Below, one piece after another: positions 57,633 to 64,000 of a stretch of 64,000 bases of DNA (the stretch's first letter is position 1; each line of letters starts with the position of its first letter). Source of the DNA: RGIG6353 sp045653035 (GTDB taxonomy: Bacteria > Bacillota > Clostridia > Oscillospirales > SIG627); contig JAZOLO010000009.1 in the NCBI GenBank assembly GCA_045653035.1, positions 5,403 to 69,402 of the forward strand, in the 5' to 3' direction. Below the pieces are notes generated by a model. The model was given only the letters and a program-made list of their open reading frames with translations. It made no database searches and was not told the DNA's origin. The position numbers were made by a program, and so were the translations under genes.

Positions 57633-58149
57633 ATTTTAAGAATTTTAACTTTTTTCTATAGATATGAACGTATAACCATATAAGCTTTGTTATAAGAACA
57701 TCATAGAGAAAGAATGTGAAATTTGAAATAATAACAAGAATAATGACGGTAAACGTAGAAATTTTTTCTATCATAAAAAGCTTTAACGTAAGAAGTACAA
57801 TAATAGAGAGAACAGCGTTGAAAACCAAAAACTTAAAAATCGTTCCAAATGGCTCTTTTATTTTTTCTATGTGAGGCTTAATAAATGAGTACCAGCCACA
57901 GAAAGCAATGTATAGCACAGCTGCAATTTTTGACGGTATCATAATAAGGCAAAGTACAGTAGAGGAAGTGTATACCGCAACTGCAAAAGAAGTGCCGAAT
58001 TCAACAAGAATAAAAGTTACGATAAGTCCGCAAATTGCAGATGCCGTGTAATCAAACACGTCGATAATTCCCGCTATAAAAAGCAGTATAACTATAAGTG
58101 CAATTGCTATACCCGAAAAGGCCGTGGCAGTTGTTTTTCTTTTTCTCAT
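57631..58149 (-). CDS. Membrane protein of unknown function (172 aa)
   Basis: I do not recognise this protein. It has about five predicted helices: residues 14-32 (IAIALIVILLFIAGII), 38-58, 60-85, 105-125 and 132-155, with the last flanked by basic residues (YRKKLKFLK). The pattern resembles small ECF-type S components or CbiM-like proteins only superficially. Its start is 1 bp after the J-protein stop, and it is the last gene of a run that includes the J-protein and DUF5685-like genes, so a common function is possible. Confidence 0.75.
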   Translation of the reverse strand: MRKRKTTATAFSGIAIALIVILLFIAGIIDVFDYTASAICGLIVTFILVEFGTSFAVAVYTSSTVLCLIMIPSKIAAVLYIAFCGWYSFIKPHIEKIKEPFGTIFKFLVFNAVLSIIVLLTLKLFMIEKISTFTVIILVIISNFTFFLYDVLITKLIWLYVHIYRKKLKFLK

Positions 58150-58150
58150 A

Positions 58151-58747
58151 TTAACAACACCTTATAAGGTCGCCGCCCATACATTCACAGCAGCAATCCG
58201 CACAGATAAGTCCTGTACACATATCACAGGATGAGCATTCTCCGCCTGTACGTGTGGTGTTGAATCCGCCATATACGTTCTGTGCATTTTGAAGCTGACT
58301 GAAAACTGTTTGATATTCTGTGTTTGATGGATCCATCATACAAGCTCGCTGAAGATAGGAATAAGCTTGAGTATAGTACTGCCTTTTCATGGCTATACAT
58401 CCCTTAAGATAGTTCCATTCAGCGTTTCGAGAAGCTTGAGGAGCTGTGTTCAGAATATTGTCTGCCTCGAAATATTTGCCGTTCATAATGTACTGACGCA
58501 CCTGTGAAAAGCTTGTAGATGAAGTGTTTGACGAAGAGTACCTGCCACTGTATCCGCTTTTTCTGTCGTTTACTATTTTGTCGTATGCTTCGTTAACCTC
58601 CTTCATTTTTTCGTCTGCAAGGTCTTTGAGCGGATTGTTTACGTAATTATCGGGATGGTATTTTTTTGCAAGCTCTCTATACGCTTTCTTTATTTCATCG
58701 TCGCTGGCTTTTGGGTCGACTCCAAGCACCTTGTATGGATCAGTCAT
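58151..58747 (-). CDS. J-domain (DnaJ-like) protein with Cys-rich tail
   Basis: This 198-aa protein begins with a J-domain (residues 1-66): DPYKVLGVDPKASDDEIKKAY, the HPD motif in KKYHPDN, and KMKEVNEAYDKI. Such domains stimulate the ATPase of DnaK. A Ser/Tyr-rich linker (68-85) leads to a TPR-like helical repeat region (QYIMNGKYFEADNILNTAPQ, RQYYTQAYSYLQRACMMDPS), and the C terminus has about ten Cys (CSSCDMC, CADCCCECMGG, RCC), possibly a metal site or palmitoylation-like cluster. It lacks the DnaJ zinc-finger and substrate domains. It overlaps the DUF5685-like gene by 8 bp. Confidence 0.88.
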   Translation of the reverse strand: MTDPYKVLGVDPKASDDEIKKAYRELAKKYHPDNYVNNPLKDLADEKMKEVNEAYDKIVNDRKSGYSGRYSSSNTSSTSFSQVRQYIMNGKYFEADNILNTAPQASRNAEWNYLKGCIAMKRQYYTQAYSYLQRACMMDPSNTEYQTVFSQLQNAQNVYGGFNTTRTGGECSSCDMCTGLICADCCCECMGGDLIRCC

Positions 58748-59615
58748 TTTTATCTCCGTTCTTTGTCATTATTTTGTAGCTTTCTTTTGAAAGCCCCATA
58801 GTAAGTATGTTTTCAATTATTGCGGAATATGGCGACTTATTGATAAGATTAAAGGTGGTAACCAAATTTTTTGTATGCATTGCAAGAGATGCATCAATAG
58901 CATTTATATTTTCTTTTACTTCTTTTGAACTGCCAAAATGCTGTATCAGGGGATTAAAAGTACCACCCTTTTCGTCTCTTTCAAGGTCGTCAATGGCATC
59001 TATAGTATAAATATATGTTCCCAGTGCTTTTCCTATAGCTTCTCCTATCAAAGCCTTATTGCCCTTTAGCCCAAATGAAAGTATATCTGACATAACGCTT
59101 CCAAAAATTTGTGAAAGGTAATCAATATCACCGCAGTTATCTTTTTCCGCTTGTGATAATTCATCAAGGCGTTTTTTTATTTTTTTTAATAATTCAGTGT
59201 ACTCAGGAGATTTCTTTTCAAGCTTTTTAATTTTAGCGTTGAAGTATAAATACAGAGGAAAAAGCACTGCTTTTTTAAAAAGGTGAGTATCACTGTCCGA
59301 AAGGTCGTCTTTAATGTTGAGTGTTGTCAGTATAAGAGCCGAATTTGCCGTAAATAAAGCACTTTCTTTGGGGATACTGTAAGCTACCTTTTTGAAAGGA
59401 TTATAGTTACATCTTCCCTTTATCATGACCTGCTTTTCTTCTGTAATTGCTTCTCTCATCATTGTGAGAAAAACGAAATCGTAGCTGAGCTTCAAGGGAA
59501 GAATAATGGAAACATTTTTTCTTATTGTAGTACATAGTCCGCAATACACGGCTTTGTATAAAGTGAGGTCTTTTACAAGTAAATTGTCACGGTCAGGCTT
59601 AATGTATCCAAACAT
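58740..59615 (-). CDS. DUF5685-like helical protein (291 aa)
   Basis: This matches my memory of the DUF5685 family: start MFGYIKPDRDNLLVKDLTLY, then KAVYCGLCTTIRK with a conserved Cys pair. It is a soluble, almost all-helical protein with a striking Asp-rich motif, YTIDAIDDLERDEKGGTFNP (about 218-237), after a GEAIGKALGTYIY helix. Such DD(L/D)E motifs recall the metal-diphosphate sites of isoprenoid synthases. It has no known function. It overlaps the J-protein gene by 8 bp, and the glycosyltransferase gene is 4 bp upstream, so all are probably one operon. Confidence 0.8.
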   Translation of the reverse strand: MFGYIKPDRDNLLVKDLTLYKAVYCGLCTTIRKNVSIILPLKLSYDFVFLTMMREAITEEKQVMIKGRCNYNPFKKVAYSIPKESALFTANSALILTTLNIKDDLSDSDTHLFKKAVLFPLYLYFNAKIKKLEKKSPEYTELLKKIKKRLDELSQAEKDNCGDIDYLSQIFGSVMSDILSFGLKGNKALIGEAIGKALGTYIYTIDAIDDLERDEKGGTFNPLIQHFGSSKEVKENINAIDASLAMHTKNLVTTFNLINKSPYSAIIENILTMGLSKESYKIMTKNGDKND

Positions 59616-59619
59616 AGTA

Positions 59620-60825
59620 TTATCCTAAAAGAGCATAGAATTTATCTATTTCATTTCTGTTTGAGAAGTCTCTCGAGGAAAGCTCCTTAACGTAATCTTC
59701 TCTAAGCTTTTTGTTTGAAATGAGTTCTTTTAGTCCGCCGTATATTCCGTCAACAGAAATATCGCAAACAGTACCAAGCTTACCGCCTTCAAGCTGTTCT
59801 TCGGCAGAAAGATAACATGATGCAAGAATGGGTTTTTTCATTATTTTTGCTTCCTCAACTGCAATGGGCTTTCCTTCGTAGCGAGAGGGCTGAGCATAAA
59901 TATCACACTCGGCAAGATAGGTGTAAGGATTTGGTGTTGTACCAAGGAAAACAAACCTGTTTTCCAATGAGTTTTCTTTTACAAGTCCCTTGATATAGTC
60001 GGCATAATCATCGTCAGCACCGCCCACAACGTACCATTTTACGTTGAATCCTTCATCAATAAGCTTTTTAAGTGCAGGAATTGCAAGATCATATCCCTTC
60101 TGGTCTGCGATTCTTCCAACTGTTAGAATTCTTGTGCCATCGAAATTATCCTCAAAGCCCTTGCCCTCACGTGACATTTTTTCAATAAGCACGGGATTGT
60201 TTATATTTTCAATTACCGCACATTTGTCAGAAAGGGAGGGGAGCTCTCTTTTGAGTGCTTCGTCCACGACAGTAGATACGTTTACTATCTTGTCGCACTT
60301 TTCAAAATAGGGCAGATAGATATCATTATCACGCTTGGGGAACGAATAGTCAAAGTGAAGCCATGTTATTTTCTTTTTAGCCTTTACCTTATCAACCATA
60401 TAGAACATGGTGCGGTCGCCCCAATAAGCTACTGCAATATCGTATTCCTTTTCTACTATAGGCATTTTATTCATGAGGTGAAGCCACATTTTGGTTGCAA
60501 TTCTCACTCTCTTTTTCTTGAACAAAATAAGTCCCGTAAAATAGGGGAGAATGTCAAAGGCATAAAGAGGATTTTTCTTTATGTAGGTGTTGAAAATCAG
60601 ACTGAAGGCGTTTTTGGAACTGAGCTTGAACACTTCACCAAAATGCCCCATATCCATAACGTTTATCCCGTTAGGGAGAGATGACATGAAAAGTCCTTCT
60701 TTTTTTGCAAGGAGAAGGTCTACCTCGAATTTATCAAGGTCAAGGGTGTTTATGAAGGAGAGAAAGGATTTTTCACTTCCCGCACAGTTCATCGTGATAC
60801 CTATAAACAGAATTTTCTTTTTCAT
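59620..60825 (-). CDS. Glycosyltransferase family 4-like protein
   Basis: This sugar transferase of the GT-B fold has about 401 aa. ATG 60825 (MKKKILFIGITMNCAGSE) follows SD AGGAG and overlaps the tmcAL stop by ATGA. N-terminal GxAGSEKSFLSF and the C-terminal donor-binding part TRILTVGRIADQKGYDLAIP, FLGTTPNPYTYLAECDIYAQ and SRYEGKPIAVEEAKIMKKP (the conserved E-x7-E region) are clear. The product is probably a wall or surface glycan; acceptor unknown. Confidence 0.93.
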   Translation of the reverse strand: MKKKILFIGITMNCAGSEKSFLSFINTLDLDKFEVDLLLAKKEGLFMSSLPNGINVMDMGHFGEVFKLSSKNAFSLIFNTYIKKNPLYAFDILPYFTGLILFKKKRVRIATKMWLHLMNKMPIVEKEYDIAVAYWGDRTMFYMVDKVKAKKKITWLHFDYSFPKRDNDIYLPYFEKCDKIVNVSTVVDEALKRELPSLSDKCAVIENINNPVLIEKMSREGKGFEDNFDGTRILTVGRIADQKGYDLAIPALKKLIDEGFNVKWYVVGGADDDYADYIKGLVKENSLENRFVFLGTTPNPYTYLAECDIYAQPSRYEGKPIAVEEAKIMKKPILASCYLSAEEQLEGGKLGTVCDISVDGIYGGLKELISNKKLREDYVKELSSRDFSNRNEIDKFYALLG

Positions 60826-62006
60826 TTTAACTCCTCTTTTGTATACGGCTTCCTTTTGATAAAATATCCGCCTTCTTCGGGGTGTGACATACATCTTGCG
60901 TAAATACTGTCAGCAAACATTTCTTTTTCTATAGAAGAAAAAGAATATTTTTTATAATCCCCACCTCTCGACATAATAACAGGACCGTCATTGTGTCTTG
61001 TACGTGATACTATTTTACGTCCACTGTGATTCATAGCAAGAAGTGTCATATATTCAGGTACTTTGTGCATAAAGACGTCATATTCAATATCGAAAAGAAC
61101 GTTTGTAAGCGTTCTTTCAATTTTTGTTTCAGGGTGCTTTCTTCTTGAAAGAGATGCACGGAATTCTCCGTATTCAGTATATTTTTCAGCACTCTTTTTT
61201 ATAATACTTGCAAGCTCGAAATTTCCTGTGTATTTTGTTAAATTCTCAGGGGTTTTTGAAATAATAACCGAATATAAAAAATTCTCGTATTTTTTATAAT
61301 CAAAAGAATTTGATTTTTGAAGCACATTTTTTGCCTCCTCGGGAATATGTGAAAGAAAGTCTCCACCGCCTTTGAATATTTTTCTTATTGACGTGGCAGA
61401 GAGAAACTCTCCATTTTCTGACTCATCGTGGTAGCAGTTACCGACACGCTTTATTGGCAGCGGATTTATTTCAGGGGCATATTTCTTTATAGCCTTAAGG
61501 TATTCTACCGCGAGAATATTGTTTGGTGTTTTTATAAAGCTTGCGGCTTTTTCTCCGAGAAGTGTAAAGACGGCTTTTTCACGAAGTGTGGCATACGAGA
61601 GGGAAGGGCACTTTTCGGTTTCCTTTTTCATTATGCTTTCAAAGTTTTCACTGATAAGAGCTTCGGCAATCTCTTTTAAAAGCAGAATATCATCATCCTC
61701 TACACCGAAGGCAAGGGCTTTAGCACCAAGTCTTTTTGCAAGGTGTATACCGCATTCTGCAAATCCTTCGGCAGAAAGCAGGGCGTGAACGAGAGGCATT
61801 GATACTGCAAGGTCAGCACCTTCTGCTACTGCACATTGTCCTCTTGTATACTTATCGAAAAGGGCAGGCTCACCGCGTTGAACGAAATTCGGGCTCATAA
61901 TGCACACAATATTTGCGTTATTGCAAAGGTGTTTTATTGCGTCAAGCTGATATTTGTGCCCCTTGTGAAAAGGATTGTATTCCGAAATTACCGCAACTGT
62001 ATTCAT
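60822..62006 (-). CDS. tmcAL: tRNA(Met) cytidine acetate ligase TmcAL
   Basis: TmcAL uses acetate and ATP to acetylate the wobble cytidine of elongator tRNA-Met. The product from ATG 62006 (MNTVAVISEYNPFHKGHK) is about 394 aa. The upstream in-frame GTG is too close to the AAAGGA SD. Family motifs are the nucleotidyltransferase-like ISEYNPFHKGHKYQL, MSPNFVQRGEPALFDKYTRG near residue 39, and ADLAVSMPLVHALLSAEGFA. It overlaps the glycosyltransferase start by ATGA. Confidence 0.95.
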   Translation of the reverse strand: MNTVAVISEYNPFHKGHKYQLDAIKHLCNNANIVCIMSPNFVQRGEPALFDKYTRGQCAVAEGADLAVSMPLVHALLSAEGFAECGIHLAKRLGAKALAFGVEDDDILLLKEIAEALISENFESIMKKETEKCPSLSYATLREKAVFTLLGEKAASFIKTPNNILAVEYLKAIKKYAPEINPLPIKRVGNCYHDESENGEFLSATSIRKIFKGGGDFLSHIPEEAKNVLQKSNSFDYKKYENFLYSVIISKTPENLTKYTGNFELASIIKKSAEKYTEYGEFRASLSRRKHPETKIERTLTNVLFDIEYDVFMHKVPEYMTLLAMNHSGRKIVSRTRHNDGPVIMSRGGDYKKYSFSSIEKEMFADSIYARCMSHPEEGGYFIKRKPYTKEELK

Positions 62007-62085
62007 TGGCACTGTCCTTTCTTTTTCTCAAATAATATTATACCAATCTTTTCTATTAAAATCAAGTAAAGTTTTCTGCTTTTAT

Positions 62086-62110
62086 AAAAAGAGGTGCTCT
62101 TCGGCACCTC
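62086..62110 (-). terminator. Terminator of the acyl-CoA synthetase gene
   Basis: A 7-bp perfect stem (62091-62097 with 62104-62110, 6-nt loop) is followed on the minus strand by five T residues. The stem covers the end of the gene's stop codon. Confidence 0.8.
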
Positions 62111-63830
62111 ATTCCTTGTTCTTTTCTATTAAATTTCTCTTTATCTTCTTTGTTGTCGTTTTTTCAAACTCTTTTTCTCTTATTACTATTTTGCGTATTT
62201 GCTTATAAGTTGGAAGGGAAGCAAGTTTTTCTCTTACCCTTTCGCTGATATATTTAATTTTTTCATCATTCGAGTTAATTCCTGCATCTTTTGTCTTTTC
62301 AGGATTAAGATAGACCTCAGCACAAAGGGCTGTTTCGTCACCTTTTGAGTTTTCAAGTGAATATACTACAACCTCCTCTATGAGTGGAATTGTCGCAATA
62401 TAGTTTTCTATTTCCTCGGGATAAACGTTTTTACCGTTTGAAAGAACAATGATATTTTTCTTTCTGCCCGTAATGGAAATTTGTCCCTTTTCGTTTATTC
62501 TTCCGTAGTCTCCCGTCTTAAACCATTCTCCGTCGAAAGCATCCTTCGTTGCTTCTTCGTTTTTGTAATAGCCTTTCATAACGATAGAACCCTTTACCAT
62601 GATTTCACCGATTCCTTCTTCACTGGGAGAGTCGATTTTAACCTCAACGCCGGGGAGAGGAAGCCCTACAGTTCTCACGTCATAGAATTCATTTCTGTTG
62701 GCGGATACAAGCGGAGAACATTCTGTAATTCCGTATCCTATAACAACAGGAAGACCCACCGCCTCAAAAAAGTCTCCAAGGTCGGGACGAAGTAAAGCAC
62801 CGCCCGATAAAAGGGTTTTTATATTTCCGCCAAACGCTGCGTGAACCGATTTATAAAGTTTTTTTCTCACGTCGATACCTGCTTTGAGCAAAGCGTTTGT
62901 TACAGGTATCATTTTACAAAGAAGCTTGTCCTTGCCTGTCTTTTCTGCTTCTTTCATTATTCTGTCATAGAATATTTCAAGATATCTTGGCACAAGGAAC
63001 ATATAGTCTGGTTTGTATTCTTTAAGATTAAGAGGTACAGCTCTGATACTTTCGTTTATACAGATTGTCACGTGGGACTTAAGACCTCCCAAAATATCAC
63101 AAACAGATGCATAGGTGTGATGATAGGGAAGTACGGAAAGACAAGTACCCTCAAGGAGGGCAAGACTAAGCCCACCGTAAATCATTGACGTAATGCTTTC
63201 TATCGTCAGCATTACACCCTTTGCAACGCCTGTAGTGCCCGATGTGTATACAAGAAGCTTTACATCGTCGCCCTTAAAGGTTATATCTCTGTACGCTTTT
63301 TTGTCACATCTTTTTCCATACTCATATAAATCGAAAAAGTCGATAAAAAGCCCCTCTTCAATAGCTTTTCCTTCCATGATGGGAGTCCATGACTCGAAGA
63401 AAATAAACTTTTTCACCTTTGAGAGCTTTTCTTTGTTCTTTTCTATAAATCCCTCAAAATCCTTTGAATAAAATATAACTTCACTATCAGATGAGTCAAG
63501 CACGTTAAGCATTTCATTTTCTGGAAGCTCACGGTCAACGGGAACAACAGTAGCTCTTGTTACAAGTAGCGACAAATATATGTTTATCCATCTGTAGGAG
63601 TTTTCTCCAAGTATTGCAACGTGCCCATTATCAAGACCCAGACTTGCCAAAGCATTTCCAAGAGTTTCAACCTCTTTGTTGAATTCACGGTAGGATATTT
63701 CGTGTATCATACCCTTATATCTGTATTTAAAAGCAGTTTTATCGGGAAGTGAAACAGTATATTCCAAGAGATGTCTGAAATCATGAAACTTGATATTTTC
63801 ATAGAGTGCATAATTTCTTTTTTTATTCAT
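62109..63830 (-). CDS. AMP-dependent synthetase, long-chain acyl-CoA synthetase-like
   Basis: This ANL-superfamily enzyme has 573 aa and activates a carboxylic acid as an acyl adenylate and then usually as a CoA or carrier thioester. The P-loop LLVYTSGTTGVAKGVMLT is near residue 191, then YGITECSPLVSAN near residue 367, a FKTGDYG motif near residue 443, and GRKKNIIVLSNGKNVYPEEI near residue 457, which is the hinge and core loop. The N terminus resembles fatty-acid-CoA ligases (FRHLLEYTVSLPDKTAFKYR). The substrate is not predictable. It is on its own promoter (63868-63896) and transcribed alone. Confidence 0.93.
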   Translation of the reverse strand: MNKKRNYALYENIKFHDFRHLLEYTVSLPDKTAFKYRYKGMIHEISYREFNKEVETLGNALASLGLDNGHVAILGENSYRWINIYLSLLVTRATVVPVDRELPENEMLNVLDSSDSEVIFYSKDFEGFIEKNKEKLSKVKKFIFFESWTPIMEGKAIEEGLFIDFFDLYEYGKRCDKKAYRDITFKGDDVKLLVYTSGTTGVAKGVMLTIESITSMIYGGLSLALLEGTCLSVLPYHHTYASVCDILGGLKSHVTICINESIRAVPLNLKEYKPDYMFLVPRYLEIFYDRIMKEAEKTGKDKLLCKMIPVTNALLKAGIDVRKKLYKSVHAAFGGNIKTLLSGGALLRPDLGDFFEAVGLPVVIGYGITECSPLVSANRNEFYDVRTVGLPLPGVEVKIDSPSEEGIGEIMVKGSIVMKGYYKNEEATKDAFDGEWFKTGDYGRINEKGQISITGRKKNIIVLSNGKNVYPEEIENYIATIPLIEEVVVYSLENSKGDETALCAEVYLNPEKTKDAGINSNDEKIKYISERVREKLASLPTYKQIRKIVIREKEFEKTTTKKIKRNLIEKNKE

Positions 63831-63867
63831 ATGGTTTAGTAAATCCTCTCATCTTGTTTTCAAAACC

Positions 63868-63896
63868 ATTATATTATAAAATAGAACGTTTGTCAA
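63868..63896 (-). promoter_or_regulatory. Promoter for the acyl-CoA synthetase gene
   Basis: On the minus strand, TTGACA (63891-63896) and a perfect TATAAT (63868-63873) are separated by 17 bp, about 38 bp upstream of the start. Confidence 0.85.
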
Positions 63897-63947
63897 TAAT
63901 TAGAGATAAATTTTTAATTTTTGTATAGAAAAGTCGCCTTCGGCAAC

Positions 63948-63993
63948 TGATTGTAAAGTTCGCCTATGATCACGAATTTTATAGGTAGACTTT
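63948..63993 (+). terminator. Hairpin at the window end, possible terminator
   Basis: Nested arms AAAGT/ACTTT and CCTAT/ATAGG enclose a roughly 13-nt loop and are followed on the plus strand by GTTTTTT. A small ...GCC-TTC-GGC... hairpin lies just before. It may terminate a gene beyond the window or belong to the hairpin-array class; the edge prevents a decision. Confidence 0.35.
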
Positions 63994-64000
63994 GTTTTTT

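Overview
The window looks like chromosome of an endospore-forming Firmicute of class Clostridia, low-GC and probably Oscillospirales/Christensenellales-like. The support is a spoIIIA operon, a spoIIGA-sigE-ylmC cluster, spoIVA, a gerA-type receptor gene, CotF-like coat proteins, a type III glutamine synthetase, S-layer homology (SLH) proteins, short intergenic gaps, strong SD sequences and canonical TTGACA-17-TATAAT promoters. The exact family cannot be fixed from the sequence alone.

Layout. 1-3385: a minus-strand housekeeping group (5' part of a PucR/CdaR-like regulator gene, a membrane protein, rsmE, prmA, a P-loop protein). 3417-6900: a compact accessory island with a large serine recombinase, a 35-codon divergent ORF, terminase large and small subunits and an array of small hairpins, but no other phage genes. 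6937-10492: pgi and type III glnN. 10507-20310: two giant SLH surface proteins sharing a C-terminal TIM-barrel-like core, with acpP between them. 20438-21993: tRNA-Ser, a second hairpin array and a small SLH protein. 21999-24652: a SpoVB-like flippase, a 5'-truncated orphan sigG, and yajC. 24730-28360: the lower Entner-Doudoroff pair (KDG kinase, KDPG aldolase) between two EamA transporters. 28549-32591: ferritin-like protein, RNA uracil methyltransferase, two CotF-like proteins and an acetyltransferase. 32588-39249: degenerate ComEC, orphan GerA subunit, Crp/Fnr regulator and a NitT/TauT-type ABC transporter. 39254-49317: spoIVA, nrdR, an LCP-secreted protein-SpoIID/LytB cell-wall group, two NUDIX hydrolases, a dGTPase-like protein and the spoIIG cluster. 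49339-55541: dinB and complete spoIIIAA-AH. 55545-64000: tRNA-Arg, MBL hydrolase, pfkA, a membrane protein/J-protein/DUF5685-like trio, a glycosyltransferase, tmcAL and an acyl-CoA synthetase.

The sporulation genes carry matching regulatory signals: a spoIIG-like promoter with 22-bp spacing before spoIIGA, and SigE-type promoters before spoIVA and spoIIIAA. The forespore factor sigG, normally next to sigE, is absent there. Its only trace in the window is a promoterless, SD-less 3' portion 23 kb away, so either an intact copy lies elsewhere or late forespore control has been lost. The other main candidates for novelty are the terminase-recombinase mini-island with its hairpin array, the SLH paralogue pair (one with a metallophosphoesterase-like domain lacking its metal ligands), and the DUF5685/J-protein/membrane module.
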